Positions 29,966-41,520 of a stretch of DNA of 64,000 nt are shown in pieces (the stretch's first letter is position 1; each line of letters opens with the position of its first letter). Source of the stretch: Eutrigla gurnardus (taxonomy: Eukaryota > Chordata > Actinopteri > Perciformes > Triglidae). Where the stretch lies: assembly GCA_963514095.1 (NCBI GenBank), contig OY741267.1, positions 7,842,048 to 7,906,047 on the forward strand, given 5' to 3'. A program made the position numbers and the translations under genes. The notes under the pieces are model-generated. The model ran no database searches, was not told where the DNA came from, and saw only the letters and a program-made list of their open reading frames with translations.

Positions 29966-31320
29966 CTCCTGTAGCACATCACGTTGTAAGGTCCTTAGCA
30001 AGTGTGAGAGCTTCTTCTCCACACTCTACTGATTTGAGTCAATCATCCACGTCAAAGTTTCTGAGCACTGTTGTGATGGTTTCTGTCTTACACTTGCCAA
30101 CATTGTAAGAGCAAAGTTAGTGCAACTTGGTGAGGATGTTGCTCCAAATATGTGCACAGCCATCTTGTATGCTTCCAGTTCCTTTTTCACATTTCCATCA
30201 GGCCACCATAGAAACTGAAGGTCAGCATCTTCCATCGGCACTTTGATCTGATGGAACATTGCTTCAATATCGGCCATAAAGGCAACAGGTTTCTGTCGAA
30301 AACTTGTGAGAACGCCAATGAGACTACTGGTTAAGTCTGGACCTTGGAGAAGCTTGGCATTGGGACTCGCACCTCAGTAAGTAGCACCACAATCAAATAC
30401 TACCCTCAGTTTGAGTTTTTAGGGTGGTACACCCCATGGTGTGGTATATACCAAACTCACTTGCTCTGGCTTGCCTTAGCCTTTTCCTCAGGTGACACTG
30501 GAACAGCAAACCCTTGCTGCTAATAACCATACATGGTTCCAGGGCCTTCGGTACATTGCTGCCAATCAGCAGGCCAATGTCAGCATCGATCTGAGGGAGC
30601 TTTACCTCTCTTAAGTACGACCATTGTTCCATATCCGTTTCAGTAAGAATGCCTTTTTGTGTGTAAGTATCTGGGAGTTCAAAGAATGTTCCGCTTTCCA
30701 GGCTGCTTATTTCTTGACCACAGGCAACCGATGTCTTGACAACTTGTTGTTGTCCATTGTACGTAGAAGTATGTCAGTTGTCCTTCCAGTCATCTGAACC
30801 TGCTGGAGGAGTGACTCCATACAAAAGGAGTCAGTACTTCCTGGATCTAGGAAAGCGTACATTTCAATCACTTTGTTACCTTTTTTGTTTTTTACTTTCA
30901 CGGGAACGACAGGCATGATGGATTCAGATGTGTCAGCCCCAATATCATTCTATCTATTTTCTATTTCCACAAGAGCACTCGTGATTGTCTTCTCCTTGTT
31001 TTCTTTGTAGGTGCTTGCTTCTCTGTTGGTGCTGTGCAGTGGTGGGTGCTTGAGTAAACATACTTTACAGGGAAGTCTCTTTTTACATCCTTTGCTCATA
31101 TTCCCTGGTTCCAGGCACACAAAACATACACCTTTTCTTTTGAGGAACTCCAGACTTCCAGATGTGCTTTGCCGTGTGAAGACGTGATTGTGGACGCTCT
31201 GTGCAAAAGTAGTCAAACATATTAATATCGCCAAGTTTATACCATTTTGAGGGGGCTCGTTGAATAAGATTCAGTTTTAGGAACAAACGAGTGCGCTCTC
31301 AGTGCAATTTATGATCGTAA

Positions 31321-32180
31321 ATGTCCAAACGACAGACTCGAGCTGGCGCAGAAAAGCTGCAGGCAGATAGCAACCCTACCCCCTCAGCTAGCAAAGGTAA
31401 TGTTAGCCCAACACATGCCGACAACATACCTCAGTGGGCTACAGATATGATGTCCGAGATTAAAAAAGCCAACACTGGGATTACGAAAAACAGAGAGGAG
31501 ACTAAGACTGAGATCGTGAGATGCAAAGAAGAAGTAGAGAAAGGAAGAAAAGAGAAAAATGGGCTCAGAGTTTTGAAGATAACACTAAAGTTCAGTTTGA
31601 GTTGCTACGTGAGGAGGTGAGGCTGATAACGACACAACTTCCAGTCTGGCTAACGAGACAGAAAAAAGAAGTGGACGCTACGTTGAATGATCAGTCTGAC
31701 AGTATAACCAACGTGGAGGCCAATCTTAAGGAAATGGAGGAGATACTGAATTTGAAACAACATTCGTGTCGTGGGGGTAAGAGAAGGGGCCGAGACTAGC
31801 AGTAACACTGAAGCTTGATCGAGCACACCGAGCACTTGGCAAGACGAGACGGGAACGGAGTTCCACCGAGAGCCTTCGCTGTGAGATGTCACTACTATAC
31901 AGAGAAGGAGGAGATACTGAAGAAGGCGAGGGAAATGGAGAAAAAAACGGAGGGTTGGAGTGGACAGATTCACATCTTCCCGGACTACACCCAGGAGGTA
32001 AACAATAAGAGAGCAGCCTTCAAAGAAGCAAGAAGCCTCCTGCAGGCCTGCAAGGGGATCAGATATGGGCTGCGTTACCCAGCAACCCTGGTGATTACAC
32101 CAGAAGGGGGACAAACAAAAATCTTTGAGAGCCCAAAACACGCGGTGGAGTACATCAAGAAGACACTGAATCCTGAGTGA
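31321..32180 (+). pseudogene. L1/Tx1-like ORF1 protein, one frameshift and one stop
   Basis: An ATG at 31321 opens MSKRQTRAGAEKLQ, then PQWATDMMSEIKKANTGI and a charged coiled coil. The frame shifts near 31530-31620 into KEMEEILNLK and meets a TAG at 31797. The same frame then encodes LDRAHRALGK-type sequence and the conserved C-terminal half: PPRAFAVRCHYYTEKEEIL, IHIFPDYTQEVNNKRAAF, YGLRYPATLVIT and FESPKHAVEYIKK, ending at 32180. This is the RNA-binding ORF1 of fish L1/Tx1 elements. Confidence 0.8.
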
Positions 32181-32654
32181 AGCATATGGACTGGTTTGAG
32201 CTTGGCTAAGTAGAAGTTTATACATGCTAACACTGTTGAAATGACATTAATGTCACAGGCAGGATATTGTTTACTGGATTTGACAGTATTGACAAAGTAA
32301 TATTTTATTTCACTCGTTGCATATTTAAGAGCTACTGTGGCCCAGCCCCTGCCTTTATTTTATTTAAGACTTAAGAAATGATTGTTCCTCCTTGACCATT
32401 GTTGCCTACTCTCTATGGTATTGCCTTTTATTTTTAAGGACCTTGCTGTTATGAGCGCCCCCTGCTCTTCTTCTTTTTTTCATGAGGTGATTAAGTTAAG
32501 GGGGTGATAGTATACTTTTAGGATCAAGGGGTGTTATGCACGGAGCTGCACACGGTAGGCTTGGTGTGCAGGAGATGGTGGACTGGTTGGCCACGAGAGA
32601 GCTAATTTAAGAGCACTTTGTTTGGGTTTGTGTTCATATATGTAAGGTGTGAGC

Positions 32655-32848
32655 TAGTGATGTCCAAATGAAGCTTCGTGAAGCATTTTCTTTATTTTCT
32701 GAGCCCAATAGATGGCGCTCTCTGTTCAACAAAGGGTTGAAAGCAATGGAAATATATTGGCCTTCAACCCTTTGTTGAACAGAGAGCGCCATCTATTGGG
32801 CTCAGAAAATAAAGAAAATGCTTCCGAAGCTACATTTGGACATCACTA
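32655..32848. mobile_element. Near-perfect palindromic MITE
   Basis: An 85-base arm starting TAGTGATGTCCAAATGAAGC and running through GAGCCCAATAGATGGCGCTC is repeated inverted on the other side of a 20-base loop (about 32742-32762). A TA dinucleotide at each end would fit a Tc1/mariner-type target duplication. It interrupts the L1-type LINE between ORF1 and the RT. Confidence 0.85.
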
Positions 32849-35463
32849 CTGCTAGGGAGATAGAGAAGGCGATTCGGAATATGAAGACAGGCAAAGCGCC
32901 GGGCCCTGATGGGTTACCCAGTGAGTTTTATAAAACATTTGCTCCCAAACCGATACCCTTGCTTTGCAGAGTAAATAAGGAGGTCCTTGATAAAAAAAAA
33001 GCTCTGCCTCAAACAATGTCACAGGCTTTGATCTCTGTACTCCTTAAGAAAAATAAAGACCCACTTAAATGTGAATCATACCGCCCAGTAAGTTTTCTTG
33101 GTTGTGATTATAAGATATTGACCAAAATATTGGCAGCTAGGATTGAGCTTGTTAAGTAAGATAATACATCCTGATCAGACAGGGTTTGTAGCTGGTAGAC
33201 AACTCTCCAGCAATCTCACATTCTCACTCTAACATTGTGCCAGAGATTGTGATATCCCTAGATGCCCACAAAGCCTTCGATAGAATAGAGTATTTCTATC
33301 TATTCCCAGCCCTCGAGAGATTCGTATTTGGTCCAAAATTTTGCTCGTGGATTGAGATAATTTATGCGAACCCCCAGGCTATGGTAAGAACAAACAACAT
33401 AAAAATGGTAAAAAAGGCCTCATTTATATAGCGCTTTTGTCCAAAGCACTTTACAGTAATGACTGACCCATTCATTCACACATTCACACACCGACGGCGG
33501 AGTCAACCACGCAGGGCGACAACCAGCTCGTCAGGAGCAATTAGGGTGAGGTGTCTTGCTCAGGGACACCAGGCACTCAGCTAGGAGGAGCCGGGGATCG
33601 AACCGGCAATCTTGCGGTTGCCAGCCAACCTGCTCTACCTCCTGAGCTAAACCCCCCAATACAATATCTGAACCTTTTTCTCTGTTCCGGGGAACAAGAC
33701 AGGGGTGCCCCTTGTCACCCCTGCTCTTTGATATGGCAATTGAGCCCCTTGCAATAATGCTGAGACATGCTGCTGAACTGGGAGGAATACAAAGGGGGAC
33801 ACAAAACCATAGGCTGTCTTTATGCTGACGACCTCCTCCTTTTCCTGTCGAACCCTGTCACTAGCATCCCGGTGGCCCTTGGTATTATCGAAGACTTTGG
33901 GATGTGTCGGGCTATAAAATTAACTTAGAAAAAAGTGTCCTTTTTCCAATTAATAAACAGGTGAGGACACTTTCATTCCAGGCCTATCCCTTTGCAACAT
34001 ATTAGGACAAATTCACCTATCTAGGTGTTCATGTAACCAGTAAATACAAATATTTATTTGATCATAATTTTAAAGTAACATTGGGTAAGGCAAAATAAGA
34101 TATGGAATGGTGGTCATCCCTCCCCTATCATTAGCAGGGAAGATAAATTCTGTTAAAATGAATATAATGCCGCGGTTCCTCTATCTGTTCCAGACGATAC
34201 CAATTTTCATTCCTAAATTATTTTTTAAAGAATTGAATAAAAGTACATCTACCTTTTATTTGTAAAAAAAAAAGTCCTCAGGATAAGAAGAGAGTTCCCT
34301 GAGAGACAGAAAGAAGAGGGAGGCCTGACCCTACCAAATTATATGCACTATTATTGGGCTGCTAATATACATAAACTGTTACTCAGAGCTGGATGAGGAT
34401 GAAACCCCAGTGTGGGTACATATGGAAAGATATGCACCTAGCCCGGTGTCCCTACACTCCATGGTCTGCGCTCCTCTGCCCTTAAGCAAACACCTTTACA
34501 CGAACAACCCTGTGGTATATAATTCTCTGAAAATTTGGGTCCAATTCAGAACAGATTTTAAAAACAGAAATCACTTGTTTTCCCCTGCCCTTGGGAGAAC
34601 AGCATTTAGGGAATGGTATAGAGCTGGGGTGGAATGCGTCAAACATCTTTTTAAAGATGATATTTTCATGTCTGCTGCTCAGCTGGAAAAGGACTATGGG
34701 ATCCCCTCCAAGACTAATTACTTTAGACATTTCCACGTTCGAGATTTTGTGAAAAAAACTTTCAGCCCATCCCTCGAGTTACCACAAAGTGGATGGATAG
34801 ACGGGCTGCTGGACATATATCTGACTCTTAACGGTCATGTGAATATTCAGAGGGTGGCTTCCCCTTCCCTGGATAGTGTAAAATGGAAGTAGGAGGAAGA
34901 ATTATGGTTGGACACATCGGATGTTGACGTGAGATGGGCAGTGGAACTAATACACTCTTCTGTATAGTGAGACACAGATTGATACAGTTCAAGGTGTTGC
35001 ACAGACTTCACTTATCAAGGGACAAACTGGCAAGAATGTATCAGGGGGCCGATCCGACTTGCCCCAGATGTAAACAGGTGCCAGCCGACTTATGCCACAT
35101 GTTCTGGTCTTGTTCCAGGCTGAAAGAGTTCTGGGCCAACATTTTTAGAACGCTGTGATTAATTTATAACAAAGATATAGAGCGAGGTCCTCTAACCTCT
35201 TCGGTGTGGCACAATGGGAAACTCAACTAACAGTCTCTCAAAGGAAGGCAATAGCATTCACTTCACTGCTGGCTCGGAGATTGATCCTATTTAATTGGAT
35301 AAAGGCAACACCGCCTTCTCATAAACGGTGGGTAGAAGAGGTGATGGCACACCTCAAATTAGAATATCTTAGATTCACTGTACAGGGCAACACCAAGAAA
35401 TTCTCCAAGGTCAGGCAGCCTTATATTTACTATTTTGAACATGAGTTTCCATTCACTCCAACA
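32849..35463 (+). pseudogene. L1/Tx1-like ORF2: reverse transcriptase and C-terminal region, broken
   Basis: RT blocks appear in several frames: IRNMKTGKAPGPDGLPSEFY, then CESYRPVSFLGCDYKILTKI (32870-33150); SLDAHKAFDRIEY (33250); GTRQGCPLSPLLFDMAIEPL (33690-33750); YADDLLLFL (33815-33845); and late C-terminal parts with LHRLHLSRDKLARMY, CPRCKQVPADLCHMFWSC (34995-35115) and a stop at 35464. A SINE splits it at 33418. The catalytic YADD is present but the ORF has many breaks. Confidence 0.82.
33418..33655 (-). repeat. tRNA-derived SINE (type B of this window)
   Basis: On the minus strand it begins GGTTTAGCTCAGGAGGTAGA (A-box) and has GGTTCGATCCCCGGCTCCTC (B-box). The body has CTGAGCAAGACACCTCACCC and the tail AAAGTGCTTTGGACAAAAGC then GCTATATAAATGAGGCC. 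The same SINE is at 41269-41520. Confidence 0.9.
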
Positions 35464-35710
35464 TAACTGGCAGTCTTTAACCCCCCCTTTTTTTCGATCT
35501 TCTAACCTGTTTATGTAATTATTTTTCCTCATAATGTCTGGGTATGTCTGATATTAGTATGGTATGTCTTGTTACTGTTTTGTCTGTAGTGTAGTCCTGT
35601 ACATGTGATTTATGACTTGAGTTATGTCTCTATGAATGGGATGCTTGTTGCTTGAACAGAAAATTCAATAAAAAACACTTTGATTATCGTTATTCTTTTG
35701 AGGAACTCCA

Positions 35711-36910
35711 ACTTGTCTTGGTGGGATTTCTTGTTAATTAGGTAGCATGAATCGAGACTATGAGAACCATTACAAAATAAGCAAAACTTGTAAGGTGCTT
35801 TGGAGGAGGAACTCTCATTGTATGTTTAATTTGTTACTGATGAAACACTGGTAGCAAAACCACTCTTGCATCTTCTTTCTTTATCCAAATATGAGCGGGG
35901 CATTGGTTGTATAAAAGTGATGGTTCGGAGTAAATTGCACCCTAGGTCATTTCCACCATGACATCAAGCCAAACACCCCCTCAGAAGCATTTTTAGCGAT
36001 GGTCAGCATTGGTCAAGATAGGGCTATCAGCCGAATGGCTTATTACTGGCGCGAATGGTACAGTGTGTATATCTCATAAATTACCCCACTAATAATGCAT
36101 GGAATGTTACCAAACTTCTACAGTAGTACACATAGGGTCTGTACTCACAAAATGAGGCATTTGAAAGTTTGTAAGTACAGCAGGAGTTTATTTAAAAGAA
36201 CACTTGCCTGATAGCTTCTATCCTCGGCTCCTAATGCTACCGCAGCGTAGACGGCACTTCCGTGTTTACCCAGCTGATGCCATCACGCAAGTTTCACGCG
36301 AGAGTATGAAAAGGTTTCGCTGAATTTTTATAAATGCTTGTATTATCAGGTCAACACATTTTTATAAATGCTTGTATTATCAGGTCAACACGTGTTGACA
36401 AGTCGAGGATAGAAGCTATCAGGCAAGTGTTACAAGTTACAAACTTTCAAATGCCTCGTTTTGTGAATACAGACCCTATGTGTACTACTGCAGAAGTTTG
36501 GTAATATTCCATGCATTATTAGTGGGGTAATTTACGAGATACATTGCATTCATCAGCATCCATTTCACTCCGCACATTTGTCACCTCTTTTATCCTTTTT
36601 GTAGCTTCCTCCACAAATCCATAAAATGCAGTCACTTTGGGTTTGTACCATTCATGTTGCTCCTTTTCTACATCCAGATTAATTTAATTCCTGCAGTTCC
36701 ACACACAACTTTTCAAACTCATTTTGCACTTTTGAATTAACCAGTTCAACATTGCAAACATTTTCCATCAGTCTTTCTATTTAATTTTTTCTTCTGATTA
36801 ATAAGGCCAGTTTACTTTTTCTGGATGTTTTCATCTGATTGAGTTTTTCAAGCAGTGTAACATCAATGTCACTTTCCAGGTTTTGCACATCTTCCATTGT
36901 CCTCCTTATT
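35711..36910 (-). pseudogene. BEL/Pao gag, 5' part (decayed)
   Basis: Near 35800-35700 the minus strand reads KFCLFCNGSHSLDSCYLINK, a CCHC knuckle that leads directly into the LEFLKRK sequence found beyond the LINE at 31150. Near 36895 an ATG opens MEDVQNLESDIDVTLLEKLN, a charged Gag start, soon hitting stops. A foldback element splits the gag at 36070-36541. Confidence 0.6.
36070..36541. mobile_element. Foldback MITE with long terminal inverted repeats
   Basis: TATCTCATAAATTACCCCAC ...AATGCATGG at 36070 is repeated inverted up to 36541. The arms are about 150 bases each and include CTTGCCTGATAGCTTCTATC. The centre holds two direct copies of TTTATAAATGCTTGTATTATC. It is inserted in the BEL gag. 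Confidence 0.75.
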
Positions 36911-37121
36911 CAATAAACACACACGGAGGAGAATCACACAGTGGAATCTTTTTGTTTTATTATTTCATCTCATTTGCATTGTGAATATCCACTGATTTGC
37001 TTTGACTTCTTGAAGTGCTTTAAGATGCATTTTTAGGAGACAGGCAGGTTATTTTGTCGTATTTCTCAACGTCCATTGATACTACTTGGATGATGTTTCA
37101 CAGCGATGTAATGACACGGCA

Positions 37122-38289
37122 ACGGCGCTTTGATTCATTAATTCAGGAAATGTGCACAAACATCACAACGCCACTCATAACATCACTCCGGTGCATTACT
37201 TTACAAGTCGGATCGCTTCCACAAACACTGCGATCCTGCTCTGTGAAACTGCGCTTTGAGCCGTCCATGCAACAAGCAGTTTTTGTTTTAGACAAATATA
37301 GTGCAATACTTTTCCTTAAGGTTTCCCGGATATGCGCTGCTCGTTGTGCTCAATGATCACAACTTCTTATTAGCTTATTACGTGGTTTATTCCTGGCTTA
37401 ACAAACAGTTAATGCATTTCTTACCGGTGGATAATTTGTTGCGGTCTAAAACAGTATGACTGCATACCTGGGCAAACACAGTTACTAGAAAGAGCACAGC
37501 CGCAATACATCTGCAGTGACTCTATTTAATTGTGGGGTGGAGCCCGTCTCACACACCGTCCTATCCTCAACCTCAGCATTAATCAATAATCCATTCAAAT
37601 CAATAAATAACCAACAAACAATTCAAATTTACATATAAATGCAGAACATCCAACAAACCCCAAAATGAACTATTTGGCTTCAACACTCTGGAACAATAAC
37701 CTTTTGGTGCTTTGATTCATTAATTCAGGAAATGTGCACAAACATCACAACGCCACTCATAACATCACTCCGGTGCATTACTTTACAAGTCGGATCGCTT
37801 CCACAAACACTGCGATCCTGCTCTGTGAAACTGCGCTTTGAGCCGTCCATGCAACAAGCAGTTTTTGTTTTAGACAAATATAGTGCAATACTTTTCCTTA
37901 AGGTTTCCCGGATATGCGCTGCTCGTTGTGCTCAATGATCACAACTTCTTATTAGCTTATTACGTGGTTTATTCCTGGCTTAACAAACAGTTAATGCATT
38001 TCTTACCGGTGGATAATTTGTTGCGGTCTAAAACAGTATGACTGCATACCTGGGCAAACACAGTTACTAGAAAGAGCACAGCCGCAATACATCTGCAGTG
38101 ACTCTATTTAATTGTGGGGTGGAGCCCGTCTCACACACCGTCCTATCCTCAACCTCAGCATTAATCAATAATCCATTCAAATCAATAAATAACCAACAAA
38201 CAATTCAAATTTACATATAAATGCAGAACATCCAACAAACCCCAAAATGAACTATTTGGCTTCAACACTCTGGAACAATAACCTTTTGG
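37122..38289 (-). repeat. 582-bp tandem duplication, probably a doubled BEL/Pao LTR
   Basis: 37122-37703 and 37704-38285 appear identical base for base (GCTTTGATTCATTAATTCAG ... CTGGAACAATAACCTTTTGG). On the minus strand each contains a TGTTGAAGCC...GAATCAAAGC stretch that could be an LTR starting TG, and the pair lies directly upstream of the gag start near 36895. LTR identity is inferred from position. A very recent tandem copy or an assembly collapse/expansion error would both explain the identity. Confidence 0.65.
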
Positions 38290-39651
38290 AACATTGAACA
38301 TATGTATTATATTTATATGTATTACACCAACTCTCCTGTTTCTGGGTCCTGCGTTGGGGTCCTGGTTCAGTGTCAAATGACAACATCCTGTGTTTCAAAA
38401 TTTCAATTAATGTTTGTTTTGGACAACATCTGAGTGTAAAGATGCTGTAAAACCATGACTTACTTGGCTGTCAAAATGGCAAAGACTGAGTTGGGTGCTG
38501 ACCGCTAACGGTGTTAACAGTGTTGACAAAGCAAAGTGTTTCCCTGAGGGGGGACCGGAGGGTGGTGCTACGCTGCCACAATGACATTGTAGGTTGGGAC
38601 GCCGTTATCGGCTGTAACCGCTGTATGAGAGCAGTGTAGAGCTGTGGCCTTGAGATACCCAGTGGGACACGCTCACATGCACCAAAAGGTAACACAACCA
38701 CAAGACTGGTGTTAGATGTTGCCTATCCCAAAGTGGTGTGTGTGAAGTAAAGCTTAGTTATAGTTATTTTAAGGCAAACATGATGTTTTTCCTTAACCTA
38801 ACTATGAGGTTTTGTTGCCTAGACCTAATGTTGGTTTTGTAGCATTATGTCGTCCCCATGTTTCACTTTCATAGTCATTTTAAGCCAAACCAAGTTTTTT
38901 TTTTTTTTTTTTTTTTACTAAACCTAACCGATGTTTTGTAGTGTGGTTTGTTTGTTACAGACTGTGTCAAACTGAGACCAGACCACACCATTTGGTCTGG
39001 GAAAATAGATTGTTCCTGGAAACATGATTGAGAGTGCAGTTTAGTTGCATGAGGAATAATTTAGTCAGAGAGACAGATTTGGACTGAGAGCCACACTCAT
39101 CACACATAGCTTGTAATGTGTTTCTCGATTCAATATTTCATTGAGGTTAAAATGTCTAAAAGTCAGATTAGACTTCACAAAGACTCTTGTTGGTGCATTG
39201 CTGGTGTTTTTTATTTTGCAGCAGAACAAACAAGAAACCACTAAGAGAATCGTAGGTCCATCCAGTTTGAGCTGCTCTGCTGATTACAAACACTGATTGT
39301 AATCTACTTCCTGTTTTATTAACATGTGTATGCAGAGTCACAGCTGCAGCATGTAGCCGCAACCACCAAAATTAAAAGATAAACATCCATCTGACAGTTC
39401 TGATAAACTACATGTTGGAGGAAATTATTGACTCTTAAATTCTCTGACTGATATATTGTATTTAAGAAGGGGGTAGTGGGCTGACTCCTTAAGCTAGAGT
39501 GAAGCTACTGGTACCAATGGGTTCTGTTAGTACCCAAGAGGCTCCCATTTATATTGGTATCATATGAAACTACATAACCTAAGGAATCGATTTAAATCAG
39601 TGTGTCATATCAATATCATGCTAGCTTGTCTGAAAGGGGGTTTAACTCTCC
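38290..39651. other. No gene seen
   Basis: Contains a 25-base T-run (38895-38919) and repeated phrases of the type AACCTAACTATGAGGTTTTG. No exon is supported. Confidence 0.4.
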
Positions 39652-41048
39652 TGTTACCCTTGGGGTCAATTTGACCCCATTCAATTTTTAACATCTAAAA
39701 AGAGAGCTAACATAATTTTGTTTTGCTTGATTTTCGTTGACTTTTCCTAATTTAATGGGGGCATATAGGTAAACATACAATTAAAATTATTATGTTTTCT
39801 ATGTCCTGTCCGCATCGATGTTCCTTGGGGTCAATTCGACCCCAGGCTGTTTATACATAAAACCTTGAAAGTTTACACATATTTGTTGGGGTTGTTTAGG
39901 ATGATATTGAGGTGACTATAACATTTAAATATAATGTTCAAAAAACTTCACCCTGATTTAGGGCCCTAATCTAACATAAGCATACCTGTAATGCGAGAGG
40001 GTAGAGGGGAAAAGTGATATTTCCTGCAACACAGGTGTATGGGATATGGTTCGCGTGAGGACATACATATTAATATGAGAGAACCTCGGGGAGGCGCAAA
40101 CATGAAAAGCTTGCACAGCAGCCTTCTAACATGCTCTGTGCTCTCTTCATGCTCTCTCAACTGAAAATTACCTCAAAGAAAAGGTGAGGTTTTGTCTCAG
40201 CTCTTTGACAGAGAAAGTGACATAGAAGAGACCCTCAGAGCAGATGCTCATTGTGAATCTCCAGTGAGCAGAGACAATTCACAAAAAAAAAGTTAACTTC
40301 TAAAAAAGGAAAGTTATTATAGTCCAGCTCCCCACTTGAAGGACCGGGTCGACTTGGTGCTGCTAATGTTATAAAATGGTTCCAGGCCCCCACCTGATAC
40401 TGTTAGCCACATTCAATACATAAAGTCAGCATTTGAGCAATTCATAACCATCCATTTAGAAGGTTATACTTCAGATGACTAATTTAGAGGTTAGGCGTGT
40501 GTTTGGGGACAGTTGGTAGGATGTTGATCTGACTATTTGCAAGCCTACATCAGGTTGGTCATTTTGGCAGAGTGTTCAAGTCGAAAGGTGAAGCAACGGC
40601 AAGTCTTTCGAATGTTGACACTGGCCAGCCACCATGTCTCTCAAAATATTTCATGTTTTCTCTTGTGTCATACAATTTGATGACAGAGACCCAAGGCAGG
40701 GCCAAAGATATGTTTTCTAAGTACAACTTTTTTTGTCATTTATAATATAGCTATATTATAAATTAAAAAAAAATATAGATCCTATAAAAAGAACAAAAAG
40801 ATCTTTCTTTAAAAGTTTACATCAATCACAGATTTTTTTGTGATTTGCCTTTTTTTCAATCGTCACAAAATATGTATTCTAGATGTATAAAGTGGTGGAA
40901 GGGGATGTTATGTTTTATGAAATGGGTTATTTAGGTTGTCAACAAAGAAACAAGAAGTACCTGAAGCATGAACCTGGGTAAACTATTTTGATTATGATCA
41001 TTTTCTGAAAGTTTAATACTGCCGGGGTCAAACTGACCCCAAGGATAA
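39652..41048. mobile_element. DNA element with palindromic GGGGTCAA-TTGACCCC ends
   Basis: The left end TGTTACCCTTGGGGTCAATT then TGACCCC is matched by the inverse right end GGGGTCAAACTGACCCCAAG then GATAACA. Each end is itself a small palindrome. A third copy (TTGGGGTCAATTCGACCCC) lies inside at 39822. No transposase is found in the 1.4 kb, so it would be non-autonomous. A TTAA stands next to the left end only. Confidence 0.6.
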
Positions 41049-41238
41049 CAAATGTTAGAAAATCTGAGGCATTAGGCTAAATGTTGGAGAGTGACAACTG
41101 GCATGATCATTTTATTAAAGGGTCCCTTGATCTCTGACCTGACCTGAAATGTGGATGAAAATGGGTGCTATGTGTACCCACAAGTCTTCAGCATAAAGTG
41201 TGCATGTCAGTAAATGGGAGCCTCTAACAGAACCCATT

Positions 41239-41268
41239 GTCATTGTCATTGTCATTGTCATTGTCATA
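41239..41268 (+). repeat. (CATTGT)n hexamer repeat
   Basis: Five CATTGT units precede the SINE. Confidence 0.9.
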
Positions 41269-41520
41269 GGGGGGTTCAGCTCAGGAGGTAGAGCAGATGG
41301 CTGAGAACCGCAAGATTGCCGGTTCGATCCCCGGCTCCTCCTAGCTGAGTGCCTGGTGTCCCTGAGCAAGACACCTTACCCTAATTGCTCCTGACGAGCT
41401 GGCTGTCGCCCTGCGTGGTTGACTCCACCGTCGGTGTGTGAATGTGTGTGAATGGGTGAATGTCAGTCATTGTTGTAAAGCGTTTTGGAGAAAAGTGCTA
41501 TATAAATGAGGCCATTTTCA
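41269..41520 (+). repeat. tRNA-derived SINE (type B)
   Basis: Same family as 33418-33655 but on the plus strand. It has A-box AGCTCAGGAGGTAGAGC, B-box GGTTCGATCC, the conserved TGAGCAAGACACCTTACCC body and a GTAAAGCGTTTTGGAG tail. Confidence 0.9.

Larger units (their letters stand above)
28590..31152 (-). pseudogene. BEL/Pao retrotransposon: gag zinc knuckles, protease, reverse transcriptase, RNase H (decayed)
   Basis: Short minus-strand frames together match BEL/Pao proteins in order. Near 31150-31030: KGVCFVCLEPGN, then C-K-V-C...H zinc knuckles. Near 30850: FLDPGSTDSFC, the protease active site in the D-P-G-S form of this group. Near 30270-30130: DIEAMFHQIKVP and FLWWPDGN of the RT. Near 29570-29480: SSVYDPLGMEAPVILPARQI. 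Near 28850-28660: IPRMELTAAAVAVRM and FFWTDSTSVLKYI of RNase H. Many stops and frameshifts separate them and a SINE interrupts at 29081. No integrase or 3' LTR is seen, so the 3' part is missing. Confidence 0.8.
31153..35692 (+). mobile_element. Tx1/L1-type LINE inserted in the BEL/Pao gag, with 18-bp target duplication
   Basis: The 18 bases TTCTTTTGAGGAACTCCA flank it exactly (31135-31152 and 35693-35710), and the BEL gag reading continues across the two sides. It has a 5' leader (31153-31320), ORF1 (31321-32180), ORF2 pieces (32849-35463) and ends AAAATTCAATAAAAAACACTT. A palindromic MITE (32655-32848) and a SINE (33418-33655) lie inside. ORF2 has lost its endonuclease to deletion. Confidence 0.85.

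Noticed and set aside
41280..41345. tRNA-like sequence with A- and B-boxes
   Set aside because: It continues into a long conserved SINE body and tail, and an inverted copy exists at 33418-33655, so it is a SINE and not a tRNA gene.
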